The notes under the pieces are model-generated. The model was not told where the DNA came from and ran no database searches. It worked only from the letters and a program-made list of their open reading frames with translations. A stretch of 64,000 nt of DNA from Gonocerus acuteangulatus (lineage: Eukaryota > Arthropoda > Insecta > Hemiptera > Coreidae). How positions within the stretch are numbered: the stretch's first letter is position 1; the number at the start of each line of letters is the position of its first letter. Positions 21,470 through 31,578 of the stretch are shown here, one piece after another. The translations under genes and the position numbers were made by a program. The DNA lies in NCBI GenBank assembly GCA_946811695.1, contig OX328128.1:77573960-77637959 (forward strand), given 5' to 3'.

Positions 21470-22135
21470 TAAATATTTTCTTAAATATTTCGAAACTGTT
21501 TTGAAAATCGGTCATAGGCATTTACTCGAACACTAAATGAATTTGATGTGATGAAATTTTTGATAGAGCGATCTCATACAGAAATCGGTGTCTGATCCGT
21601 TCTTTTGAATGTTTTTCTAGCGTCTGCTTGCCACAGTTTACAATTGGTTGATATTTATACAATTGCTAAGTTTTCATTGAAACACCAAACGTAAGTGAGA
21701 AGCATGATAGTATTGCTTGTTTTTTTGTTATGGCGGCAGTTCCAGTTCCGTGTATATTGCACTAACGTATATAGAAAATAATTTCGGGGGAGGGGGCTGG
21801 GAGCCCCTGGGCATTTGGGGTGTAGGGTAAATTTTAAATATTTTAGTGTAAAATGATGAGTTTTAAGGTCATCTGGACACCTAGTAGACAAGGGTAAATG
21901 TACAAGACGTTTTTCGTTGTTATAGGTTTTTATTACATGAAAGTTTCTCACCAAAACAAAATTTCGGGGGGCTGCAGCCACCTTAGCCCCCTCCTTATAT
22001 ACGCCCATGGTGTATTTAATGTTGCGTGTAAATCTTGCTTTAAGCTAAAATTGCTTCAAGCTTCCCCAATGACACTGGCGAAATAAGAACGGGATCGCGC
22101 TAAGAACATGCAGCTCATGCGAGACTGACTACGTT
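21470..22135 (+). repeat. Probable diverged Helentron-like family B element
   Basis: The 3' end GGGATCGCGCTAAGAACATG + CAGCTCATGCGAGACTGACT matches the family B/A 3' ends (GCGCTAAG ... CCTGCGAGTCGGACT). AAATCGGTCATAGGCATTTA and GAGCGATCTCATACAGAAAT resemble the family B 3' body. The middle contains a G-rich stretch, GGGGGAGGGGGCTGGGAGCC, and an insert that may be a different repeat. Confidence 0.45.
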
Positions 22136-22192
22136 TTCTAAGAGATTGCATTGAAGTAAATATTTAAATTAATAAAACTGTCAATATATCGT

Positions 22193-22426
22193 CCCTACAA
22201 TATCAAACTATCGAATATGCAAAGGGGACAAATATATTCTATCCATTGAGGAAGTAATATATTGAAAAATGGTCTTATTCGATACTTTATTTATGACATT
22301 AAAGGCTATTCTAAAGGGGATAGAGTTCTGACAATTTGCGACAAGCCTTATCCTCCACAATCCAAGAGCAAAGACTCGAATCTGAAAAACGAGATTTTGC
22401 ATATTCGATTGTTTGATATGGTAGGG
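22193..22426. mobile_element. MITE-like element with about 33-bp inverted ends
   Basis: CCCTACAATATCAAACTATC + GAATATGCAAA at 22193 is matched inverted by TTTTGCATATTCGATTGTTT + GATATGGTAGGG ending at 22426. 234 bp in total, no coding sequence. Flanks do not show an obvious target duplication. Confidence 0.75.
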
Positions 22427-22449
22427 AAGATATGTTTCTTGCTAGAATA

Positions 22450-23085
22450 ACCTAAAAGATCTATTGTGCCGCTGAAAATCTGCTGGGTCACTTAAAGCAG
22501 CCCTGCATCCTTGACGAACCCTCTCATCTTCCCAGGTGTAAGCTCAGAATCTCTTCCTGGGTCAGTTATGTTTGCACTTCCAAAGTACATAAAAAGATAT
22601 ATTAACAGTCTCTGGACCAAACGTAACAGAAAAATATGACGTCGAAAGCGCTAAGGCGACGCAATTCATGCTAATCGGACATAAAATTCTGTGCAACCTC
22701 ACACGCCTATATGTTCTGCTAACAGCCAAGAAACAAGATAATGAACGGCAAGCTGCCATAAACATAGACTAAGTTTAATGTTGTTAAATCTATATCTTAA
22801 TTTTTTAGGACGGGAGGGGGCGCCCCTCAAGCTCCTAAAAACCCCCAAGTCCCACCCCCGCGTTCACTCTTCCTTTCCCCCCCCCTCGCGTTTCAGGTAA
22901 AGAAACTTTTCATTTCGGCATATTATTAAAAAGTTAAATTATTCCGCAGTTTCCTCGCTGGAATTTATAATTTATTCCGTAAACTTCATACCAAGTTTAT
23001 TCTAATTTAAAATGTCAGAAACAATTTTTTTTTATAAATGAAAAAGCAAATTCTTGAATACACACAGTAAATAATTAGGAGAGAA
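22450..23085. other. Unassigned DNA
   Basis: A minus-strand frame at 22562-22765 has no recognised motif. C-rich stretch around 22835-22890. Nothing else seen. Confidence 0.35.
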
Positions 23086-23089
23086 AACG

Positions 23090-23554
23090 TGGGGAAATAT
23101 TAACCGGTATTTATTGCTTTAATAACAATTTTCTTACTTTCCTTAGTATAAGTATTAAAGTTGGTGGTAGCTTGAAAATAAAGGAAAATTCAAAATAAAA
23201 CTTCTGGTAGTACCAAAATACTTGAGATTTGAAAGGTCAAGTTCGTTAACCAGTTGAATCCATCCACTGGAAAACGATTACATTTTTCCATGTATGCGTT
23301 TGGACATGGGTAACCTAATAAAACCTGTTTCAAGGTCACATAAACGTTGTCAAAGTAAATGGACGAGTCTATATTTACATTGGTATTTTTAGATGTATTG
23401 TTGTATATCTCGGAAGCTGTTGAGAAATCGTAGTTAAACACAAAGAACTATTCCAAAGCTTACTAAACCTATAAACACGGTTCCTAAGTGAAATTTGAAA
23501 AAGCGTTCTCAATAAGAGAAATCGGTGCTTGAATCGAGTGGTTTTTGCTTAGTG
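23090..23554 (+). repeat. Helentron-like family B, internal and 3' fragment
   Basis: Contains GAAAGGTCAAGTTCGTTAAC + CAGTTGAATCCATCCACTGG, the same core as family B at 40084-40124, and later TAAGAGAAATCGGTGCTTG, matching the ATCGGAGAAATAAGTGCTTA stretch near 40572-40591. Confidence 0.6.
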
Positions 23555-24006
23555 TTCTGGCAGCTTCGAGATGTTCTTTACATTTTTATATGAGTTTACA
23601 TTCTTCGGGAAATATTGAAAATAAGTTAGCTCAGTGGTAGAGCACTCGACTAATGAACTGGAGGACCAGGTTCAAAACCCGAGCGCGCACTAAAGATTTT
23701 TTTCTTCTAGTGCTGCCGTTCGAGGGTTGTATTTGGGGTCCCAGATCGTCCCTAGGCTCACCCAGCCTTTAATTAATTTAATTAATAATGGGTACCTTGG
23801 GTGCTAATGACTCTAGCAGTATAAGCAGCCAAGGGGAAAATCACTATCTCCCTAGTGTGCCGTATGGTCAAGAATCAGATACCTCTACAGTATCTGCCCC
23901 TCTGGGCCCTAGTGGCCTGTTACGGGACGGAATTTTTTTTTTCTGACAGCTTCGATATTTTCTTTACATTTTTATATGAGTTTACATTCTTCGGGAAATA
24001 TTGAAA
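23555..24006 (+). mobile_element. tRNA-SINE (type I) copy 3 with a 66-bp flanking duplication
   Basis: The SINE body occupies 23621-23940 (starts AAGTTAGCTCAGTGGTAGAG, ends ACGGGACGG then a T-run). It is immediately flanked by a 66-base direct repeat: 23555-23620 and 23941-24006, both beginning TTCTGRCAGCTTCGA and ending GGGAAATATTGAAA, with three mismatches. Target duplications of SINEs are usually 7-20 bp, so this one is unusually long. The inserted copy also lacks the CAGGCGGCCGGAGCATATTA segment seen in copies 1 and 2. Confidence 0.85.
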
Positions 24007-24009
24007 CAA

Positions 24010-24556
24010 AACTGTTTCTATTCTAAGCTATGGGGACAGCGGTGGGGTCACTAATTTGGCCCATCTTTTTCTGGTGATTCTGCGTCGAAAAAAGTCGACA
24101 CGTGTCCGAGCGTTCCATCCACTGCGCCTTAGTAGCAGAGAAATTAACTGAAATAGGTTGAAAATGTTTTATTTTATTTCTTGAGTTTAGAAACTGATAT
24201 TGACATTAGTCTTTCGCCAATTTATTTTTTTTAGAGAATAGCTTAAAGGGAAAATGCAAAAGGATAAAATATAATTTATATTTCGTCAAATAAATTCAAA
24301 AATATGCACACGTTTACAAGTAAAATAGTTTTATTTTTCTTGGAAATACTTTTGATGAGCTTCAAAATGCATCGTTGCAACATAAGCATCAAATTGTATT
24401 TTTTACATAGCCATCTTGCAAACCGCAAACTCTTGGTGCAGTCTGTAATGAGCAGGATGAGAGATTTGAATTTGAGGGAAGCACGGTATCAAGGTAAATG
24501 GGATGTACATATGATGGCTGACTATTCTTGGAGCATGCAGCTAGAATGGCAACAGA
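24010..24556. other. Unassigned DNA with an unrecognised open frame
   Basis: The frame at 24304-24600 contains RDLNLREARYQGKWDVHMM and ADYSWSMQLEW, which look like real protein sequence. I cannot place the family. It runs into the left end of the piggyBac derivative, so it predates that insertion and is cut by it. Confidence 0.4.
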
Positions 24557-25028
24557 TTAACCCTTTGTTGCATGGTGATGAATGCAGGGTTTTTGAATGA
24601 TTTGTTTGAGGATGCACTGCCTGATGTATCTCAGAAGATGAGATGCAGGATGGAAAACTACAAGAACCAAACTTGTGGTTCCTGTGATAAATGTGAACTT
24701 TATTTGTGTATAACTAAGGGCAAATCATGTTTCAAAGATTACCATTTTTGATTTTGATGAAAAGAGAGGAGAGTTCTTTTTAACTTTAACTTATAAATTC
24801 TTTATATGTTTCAATAAATGTAAATGCTTATACACGTTCATTCACAAAAACATTCCTCCCCATACGCACAATGATGCCTACAAGCATCTTTCAGTTTTTC
24901 ATAAATTTCTCGAAAAAAAAAAACTCGATGAATTTTTTTCCGTATTTTTCCCGTTATCCCTGAGGCCTATTTCTAACTCTCAGATTTTTTTTATGGGAAA
25001 AGAAAAAATCATGCATCAAAGGGTTTAA
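24557..25028 (+). mobile_element. Second piggyBac deletion derivative (TTAA-flanked)
   Basis: TTAA (24557-24560) + CCCTTTGTTGCATGGTGATG at the left faces an inverted CATGCATCAAAGGG + TTTAA (25011-25028) at the right. The left end is joined almost directly to the coding 3' end of a piggyBac transposase, so most of the gene is deleted. Flanking TTAA on both sides and CCCT/AGGG ends are the piggyBac signature. Confidence 0.8.
24581..24751 (+). pseudogene. piggyBac transposase C-terminal region
   Basis: An open stretch reading NAGFLNDLFEDALPDVSQ, then a cysteine-rich end with CGSCDKCELYLC and CFKDYHF then TGA. The CxxCxxC...LC...C...H arrangement is the zinc-binding C-terminus of PGBD/piggyBac transposases. 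No catalytic domain is present upstream. Confidence 0.8.
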
Positions 25029-25029
25029 C

Positions 25030-25584
25030 AATCCAGAAAAAGTTATAAGTGAACAATTTTACCTTAATATTATGTTTACCGACTGAAATGCTTTTGAGAG
25101 AAAAATAGGATATACTATAGCTTAAAACGTTGACGTCAACGTTGACGTTATAGGCAAAAACTAAGGTTATTTTCTTATTCAGCGGACAAAATTTAGTCAA
25201 AAACAAGCCACAAATTTAAGACAACGAAATGGCTGTTCCCCAGTGAAATCCGTTATTATTGATTGTTATCTAAATGACTACTCGAGACGCTACTTATCCT
25301 AAACCCATCTCATCACAGCTAATTAGATATTTGCAAGATGATTAATTCACACCATTTGTCAATAAGACGGGTGTAAACATCAACAAATTTATAGATTCTC
25401 ATAAATCAAGATTAACATCCGGATACGTCCAACTTCAATATTTTATAATATCACTCTATAATTTTCATCTATTAGAAAATAATGAAAAAAAAATTATTGA
25501 AATTAAAAATAAAAATTACTAAGCTTATTTCTCAACAGGTGGTTCATTCCTTAATAATTTGTTACAAATATCCTATATGAAAAG
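25030..25584. other. Unassigned AT-rich spacer
   Basis: A short palindromic ACGTTGACGTCAACGTTGACGT occurs near 25128-25149. Otherwise nothing seen. Confidence 0.4.
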
Positions 25585-25690
25585 TTTTTGGAGGCCTGTT
25601 GCTAAGGCGTTTGTACTCCGTACCTAAGGTCATGAGTTCGATTCCCACTAGGGGAGGTGGCTTTCCTTTAAAAAAAAAAAAGGGGAACAG
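25585..25690 (+). mobile_element. tRNA-derived SINE (type III), short
   Basis: GGCCTGTTGCTAAGGCGTTT, a B box GAGTTCGATTCCC and CACTAGGGGAGGTGGCTTTC, then an A-run. The same type recurs at 54605 with CACTAGGGGCGGTGGCTTTT. Confidence 0.65.
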
Positions 25691-25913
25691 CCCCCAGGTG
25701 TGTATCATTAACAGATTGATGAATACACTATCTGCTGTACTAATTCAGGATCAACAGAGGCAGATATTTCTTCATCTTCATCAGAGCTGGAGAGCTCTTC
25801 ATCAGATTCACTCGCTAATACTACAGGAGCTCCACGTCCAAGTAAATGTGGAGCATCAAAGGCTAACCCACTCACCCAGTTGCTAGGAAGTAGAGATATA
25901 ATGAGAGAGCGAG

Positions 25914-25942
25914 GTTGTGAGAGAGAGAGAGAGAGAGAGAGG

Positions 25943-25976
<34 letters not shown>
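25914..25976. repeat. (GA)n microsatellite
   Basis: GA repeats with small interruptions (GGTTGA, AAAG) directly upstream of a SINE. Confidence 0.9.
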
Positions 25977-25977
<1 letters not shown>

Positions 25978-26142
25978 TGGTTAGCGCATTAGATTCATAA
26001 GCGGGAGATGGTGGGTTCGATCCCCACCGGCGGCAGGAATTTTCTCATCTCACGGCTCGAGGGGAAGATGCCTCGCTCCACCCTGGATGTCGGCGCTAAT
26101 CATCTAGTTGTCGAAGCGCCGTAAAACTACAAAAAAAAAAAC
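25977..26142 (+). mobile_element. tRNA-derived SINE (type IV, tRNA-Met-like head)
   Basis: TGGTTAGCGCATTAGATTCA (A box; a CAT anticodon-like triplet in TTCATAA) and GGTGGGTTCGATCCCCACC (B box, perfect T stem). The 3' part GGATGTCGGCGCTAATCAT ... GTCGAAGCGCCGTAAAA is the shared tail also found behind the 5S heads; GGCGC/GCGCC can pair as a hairpin. It ends in an A-run. Confidence 0.8.
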
Positions 26143-26149
26143 ACAAATT

Positions 26150-26640
26150 TAGGGTTAAAGAACTTATTTGTACAAGGTTGGATACGAGGCCACACTAGGA
26201 ACAACACAGTCCTACGACTAGACGAAGCAATCACACCAATATCTTGGAATATCAATTGGCGAAAAGAATGAAAGCACCGTATCTATATAATAGAAGAGGA
26301 GACGAATGAAAATTCCGAGTCGACGAGACATCTGTCAGAGGTTTTCATCGTCGGGAAAACTCAGGCAAAGAGATAGACGTCTATCGTTTTTCCTATTTCC
26401 CGTTCTTCTTTCCCTGCTGCTTCGATAAGGCTCCGAAAATAGAGTCTATATCCTCCTTCTGCGCCGCTTTTCTTCTCGGGTCCTCCTTGCGACAATCTAC
26501 AAAGATTGCTATCTTGCTAGATTCTTCCTAACCATGCTATCTTTGGAGTAGTATCGCTAGATACTCTTCATGTGCAAATTTGTATAATGGAGTCTATAGT
26601 CAGCAATATTCAAATCATTTATTGTTATATGCTTATTATA
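26150..26640. other. Unassigned DNA
   Basis: No motif recognised. 26230-26540 is less AT-rich than its surroundings but has no long open frame. Confidence 0.35.
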
Positions 26641-26656
26641 TGGTATATATTAACCA

Positions 26657-27060
26657 TTGGAATACAGACGTATGCAGAATTGTTTGAAATACTGCCTTAA
26701 AACTAAATATTTAAATAGTAAGTGCGTCCCAAAATCTATTGACGAGGAATTGTTACGAAAATACCAAATGCAACCATTGAGGCAACGCCCACTGCTGGTA
26801 AGATGTAAGATTTATGCACAAGACACTGACCTACTACGAACACAACTCTTACTCAGACCTCCCGTAACATTCATACCATGGACTCTAAACAATTTGAAAC
26901 TAGACCTAGACCTAGAAATAAAGCCACAATGTTTATTTACACGAACGGATCCAAGACAGCTGAGGGCACAGGCGCAGCAGCTATGACTTACCTTACAATA
27001 TGACTGAATTACTCGGCGATGGAAGCAAATATATCGACGAGATATTGAACTACCCGAACA
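26657..27060 (+). pseudogene. Non-LTR retrotransposon fragment: end of RT and start of RNase H
   Basis: Frame 26657-26986 contains LLLRPPVTFIPWTLNNLKLD, the region that links RT to RNase H in Jockey/I-like ORF2. A different frame then gives FIYTNGSKTAEGTGAAAMT from 26929, the start of RNase H, where the usual first catalytic aspartate (YTDGS) reads N. A frameshift and an early stop make it dead. It is followed after about 30 bp by a long A-run. Confidence 0.7.
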
Positions 27061-27090
27061 AGACGAACTTACTAACTAAAATTATAGCTT

Positions 27091-27091
27091 A

Positions 27092-27153
<62 letters not shown>
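27091..27153 (+). repeat. Poly(A) tract, about 62 bases
   Basis: Uninterrupted A-run just after the LINE fragment, preceded by AATAAA. It could be the poly(A) tail of an internally deleted LINE copy. A (TA)n stretch follows at 27172-27196. Confidence 0.9.
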
Positions 27154-27154
<1 letters not shown>

Positions 27155-27549
27155 AATGCACAGAGATTTTTTTATATATATATATATATATATATACCAT
27201 TATTATTTATATTAAAATATACCATTATTTATTTATATAAAATATACATATATGTATGTGCATATGTGTATGTATGTGTGTATATGTATTAAAACTACAC
27301 ATCTGTTCTTTACAACCATATCACTGATAGACACTAGACACAAGGCATATTAAACAATAACATACATCTTGTCACAATATATCACAACACAAAACTAGCA
27401 AAGTTAAAATCTGTTAAATTGTTAATTTGTAAAATTTGTTAATACATCCAACTATTTATTTTTATTTTTATTTTATTTTATTTTAATTGTCTGCCTCTAG
27501 TAGAGGCCCTCTACTCATGAAGAGTCATTGGCAGGTCAATGATTTTTAT

Positions 27550-27990
27550 TTACAATTGTAATTTTATTTCTTTGATGAAGTCGATTACATTCTGTGTGTG
27601 TTGATAATCATCCTTTAGTGCTTCTTTAAGGCTATTCGGGATTCCGTGGGCTTTTCTCTCCTTTTTAAATGTAGGACAGTAGAGTAGAATGTGTTCCACA
27701 GCCAGTATTTCATGGCAGGCATCGCATGTTGGTGGGTGTAAGCCTCGTAGCAAGTATGTATGCGTCAATTTCGTGTGGCCAATGCGTAGTCTGCTGAGTA
27801 ACACTTGATGTTTTATATGCTGCCGCTCTGAGGTAGTCCATAGTTTTACATCCTCTTTTATCTTCCTGAGATGATTGTTAACTTTTAGCCAATCCTCAGT
27901 CCAAAAGTGAAGTATTATCTTCTTGACAAAATGCTTTAAGTCCGGAGCTGTGGCTTCCTCGATGATTGTAACTATTTGTATGATTAAATA
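27550..27990 (-). pseudogene. Non-LTR retrotransposon 3' end with C-terminal zinc knuckle
   Basis: The minus strand reads LLSRLRIGHTKLTHTYLL, then PTCDACHEILAVEHILLYC, the CxxC...H...C motif that closes ORF2 of Jockey/I-group LINEs, then a stop at 27550. Upstream in the same orientation WTEDWLKVNNHLRKIKEDVK can be read up to about 27990. More complete at its C-terminus than the copy at 19540, and a different lineage by sequence. Confidence 0.8.
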
Positions 27991-28142
27991 AATAAGTAGA
28001 ATTGTATTATTCTATGTTTAGAAGTAGAATAAACTATATAAATATGGTGTAATGTATATCTGTATACTTTGATGTATGCATATAATAATGCTTTTGTATA
28101 CACATATGTAATAATCTAACTGTATCTATGTATATATGTATG

Positions 28143-28289
28143 CAGAGTTGGGCAAACGTTAGCGCGCGCTAAAAGCTGATACCTCTCCGCTAATTTAGCG
28201 AAACTGTAGAAAGCCAGCGCTAATAATTAGCGGTTAGCGGCGGCAGTGCGCTAACCGCTAATCTATTTATGAAATATCCTAATTGCTGA
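28143..28289 (+). repeat. hAT element left terminal inverted repeat
   Basis: 147 bp, nearly perfect complement of 30009-30155. Rich in GCGGTTAGCG-like hexamer repeats and itself partly palindromic (AGCGCGCGCT). Confidence 0.92.
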
Positions 28290-28589
28290 AAGCTTAAGCT
28301 ATAGTTACAACATTTTCTCATCTCAAAGCTCACTTCCGGTCTGCTCTGAGCACCCTCTCTTCTGTTCCACTTCCGCTTCAATCTACAGGATTTCCGATCA
28401 CATGAATGTCAACTTCGGTTACTTCAGGTCGACTCATGCCTATCACTGGGTAACTCCTGTTCGATCTGGCTCACTTCCGGTCACTCACAGACAATGGCAC
28501 ACTCTGACACTCCTTAATCTAGGTTACTTCCGGTCCTATATTCATCCCTGGGTCGTTTCCGGAAGTACCCCAGGGCCTTCCAGGCACTC

Positions 28590-29990
28590 ATTATAGTCCG
28601 GAGGTGAACCGGCATTGACCCGGAAGTAATTGAAAAAACCGGAAGTGAAACCGGAAGTGGTCCGAAGTTGTCCAGATTCATCCGGAAACTGTCCAGGAGT
28701 AATTTTGGTGACCCGGAAGCCATTTTGAGAACCCTGTAGTGAAACCGGAAGTGGCCAAAAGTTGCCCAGATTCATCCGGAAACTGCCCAGGAGTAATTTT
28801 GGTGACCCGGAATCCATTTTGAATATCCCTGGGGCATTTCCGGGTGAATTTGAGCAGCTTTTGGCCACTTCCGGTTTCACTTCCGGGTTCTCGAAATGGC
28901 TTCCGGGTCACCAGAATAACTCCTGGACAGTTCCGGATGAATCTGGACAACTTTAGACCACTTCCGGTTTCAATTCCGGGTTCTCAAAATGGCTTCCGGG
29001 TCACCAGAATTACTCCTGGACAGTTTCCGGACGAATCTGGACAACTTTAGACCACTTCCGGTTTCACTTCCGGGTTCTCAGAATGGCTTCCGGGTCACCA
29101 GAATTACTCCTGGACAGTTTCCGGATGAATCTGGACAACTTTAGACCACTTCCGGTTTCACTTCCGGGTCTCAAAATGGCTTCCGGGTCACCAGAATTAC
29201 TCCTGGACAGTTTCCGGACGAATCTGGACAACTTTAGACCACTTCCGGTTTCACTTCCGGTTTCTCAGAATGGCTTCCGGGTCACCAGAATTACTCCTGG
29301 ACAGTTTCCGGATGAATCTGGACAACTTTAGACCACTTCCGGGTTCTCAAAATGGCTTCCGGGTCACCAGAATTACTCCTGGACAGTTTCCGGATGAATC
29401 TGGACAACTTTAGACCACTTCCGGTTTCACTTACGGGTTCTGAAAATGGCTTCCGGGTCACCAGAATTACTCCTGGACAGTTTCCGGATGAATCTGGACA
29501 ACTTTAGACCACTTCCGGTTTTACTTCTGGGTTCTCAAAATGGCTTCCGGGTCACCAGAATTACTCCTGGACAGTTTCCGGACGAATCTGGACAACTTTA
29601 GACCACTTCCGGTTTCACTTCCGGGTTCTCAAAATGGCTTCCGGGTCACCAGAATTACTCCTGGACAGTTTGCGGATGAATCTGGACAACTTTAGACCAC
29701 TTCCGGGTTCTCAAAATGGCTTCCGGGTCACCAGAATTACTCCTGGACAGTTTCCGGATGAATCTGGTCAACTTTAGACCACTTCCAGTTTCACTTCCGG
29801 GTTCTCAAAATGGCTTCCGGGTCACCAGAATTACTCCTGGACAGTTTCCGGATGAATCTGGACAACTTTTGGCCACTTCCGGTTTCACTTCCGGCTTCTC
29901 AAAATGGCTTCCGGGTCACCAAAATTACTCCTGGACTGTTTCCGGATGAATCTGGACAACTTCGGACCACTTCCGGTTGCTTACAATTAC
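28590..29990. repeat. Satellite of about 93 bp in the hAT element, rich in ACTTCCGG
   Basis: Unit: ATGGCTTCCGGGTCACCAG, AATTACTCCTGGACAG, TTTCCGGATGAATCTGG, ACAACTTTAGACC, ACTTCCGGTTTCACTTCCGG. About 14 units; two or more at 28590-28830 are inverted relative to the rest (CCGGAAGT orientation) and the switch is near 28830-28850. Some units lack the TTTCACTTCCGG part (about 74 bp). Open frames in several registers (for example 29083-29331) are by-products of the repeat. Confidence 0.92.
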
Positions 29991-30008
29991 TTCCTGGTCA
30001 CTGCCGGT

Positions 30009-30155
30009 TCAGCAATTACCATATTTCATAAATAGATTAGCGGTTAGCGCACTGCCGCCGCTAACCGCTAATTATTAGCGCTGGCTTTCTACAGTTTCGC
30101 TAAATTAGCGGAGAGGTATCAGCTTTTAGCGCGCGCTAACGTTTGCCCAACTCTG
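30009..30155 (-). repeat. hAT element right terminal inverted repeat
   Basis: Inverted partner of 28143-28289; ends at CTCTG before the TATGTATG target duplication. Confidence 0.92.
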
Positions 30156-30163
30156 TATGTATG

Positions 30164-31290
30164 TATATGTGTAGGCATTTGTGTATGTATATGTATATAA
30201 ATGTATATGTAATGATTGTTCTGAGCAAGTCGCTACAGTTGCGAAAAGCTCATAAAATAAATAAAAAATAAAAAAATTGTTATATGCTTCATTTATACAC
30301 ACCTACAACTTAAAAGAGGTTCCCCTTAATACTCAGTTGGAAAAGATGATAGACCATACTCCAGCAGCAACACATGTGATGAGTCTCAGCGCGAGGGATC
30401 ACCTCGGCCCCAGAATGGGCGACGCGAGTTGTGCACGAAGGGCAGAAAGGAAATTTCCCGCAACTACATAGGAACCGTGGTCTTTTTTCTACTTCGAGCT
30501 CTCTCTAAAATCGGACTCGGTAGATCGGGCTAGGCGTTTCGTTACAGGCGTTCCATTGGTTAGTAACGGTCAATCGGGTTCTTTATTACTTTATATGAGC
30601 AAAAAACTCAGTCCCTTATTGATAATGTTGCCAAATTGGGCAAACAAGTAGGATCGTCTGAAAATCGTTCATAATTATCCGATAAATATAATGTTTAATC
30701 AAAAATATATGATAATGATACGAAGGCAATCATAATTAATGGATGGAGAAATAAAATTGCATTCAGAGCTAACATATTAAGCGCCTAAAACTTGGCACTA
30801 TATTATGATATCATCACTTTAATAGGAAAACATTTTTTTCATTACACTGCATCAAAAAACATGTGTTTTCAATACTCGGTTTGAGTCCGTAAAATAGTAC
30901 TTTTCGGGCCTATGCCGGAAAAATCTTTTTGGTACGCTAACCTTACCTGCTACTAATAAACATGTGTTTGAAGGAGGTTACTTTTAGATACTGTGATTCA
31001 TTCTAATATTTGTTTACTTATAATAAGTAGTGTGTTTAACAGTCAACGTCTGCGGAGGAAGAAGATGTTTGGGCTGTTGACGACCTTTATAGAGATGAGC
31101 CAGGACTGGAAAATAATTCCTTTAATCAAAAGTTATCTGTATTCCAAAAGGCAATGACAAACAAAGGTTTTAATATAATGAATAATTAGAATTGTGCTAT
31201 AAATATTAATGTAAATATATAAGTACTTTTCTTCTATTATAGGTTAATAAACAGATGTTTTTTTTTTCAAAAAAAAAAAGGTGTCAATTT
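30164..31290. other. Unassigned DNA
   Basis: No gene seen. A stretch at 30695-30775 (AAAAATATATGATAATGA ... AAATTGCATTCAGAGCT) resembles 32280-32350, suggesting a diverged dispersed repeat. Confidence 0.35.
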
Positions 31291-31415
31291 AATTTCTTTT
31301 ACTGTATCTTTAAGTTATTTCATTAATAACTTAAAGATACAGTAAAAGAAATTTATTTTAAATAAATAAATAAAATAAATTTCTTTTACTGTATCTTTCA
31401 GTTATTAATGAAATA
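31291..31415. repeat. Small inverted/triplicate repeat
   Basis: TTTCTTTTACTGTATCTTTA at about 31296, its complement TAAAGATACAGTAAAAGAAA at 31332, then TTTCTTTTACTGTATCTTTC again at 31380. Adjacent copies can fold back. Non-coding. Confidence 0.75.
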
Positions 31416-31476
31416 TAAAAGGGTTTTAATGTACTCAAGTATGAGCAGTATAATGAAAAGTATTGTTCATAACACG

Positions 31477-31578
31477 TACCAAAAGTGTGTTTTCGGTGCT
31501 TGGCCTATTTTCCGCACTCGGCTACGCCTCGCGCGATAAACACGATCGCGCACCGAAAACAACTACTTTTGGTACTAG
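31477..31578. repeat. Short fold-back element with GC-rich centre
   Basis: ACCAAAAGTGTGTTTTCGGTGC and GCACCGAAAACAACTACTTTTGGT face each other across about 55 bp containing CGCACTCGGCTACGCCTCGCG. It looks like a mini inverted-repeat element, about 100 bp. Confidence 0.7.

Larger units (their letters stand above)
28143..30155. mobile_element. hAT-type non-autonomous element, 2,013 bp, filled with a satellite
   Basis: Ends CAGAGTTGGGCAAACG ... CGTTTGCCCAACTCTG. The 8-bp TATGTATG occurs at 28135-28142 and again at 30156-30163. An 8-bp duplication with CAGAG-type ends is diagnostic of the hAT superfamily. Terminal inverted repeats of 147 bp (28143-28289, 30009-30155) contain many copies of TTAGCG/CGCTAA, likely transposase-binding repeats. 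No transposase gene is present; the interior is a tandem repeat. Confidence 0.92.

Noticed and set aside
28402..30031. Multiple overlapping frames of about 60-110 aa in the hAT satellite
   Set aside because: They arise from the about 93-bp repeat on both strands and shift register between units.
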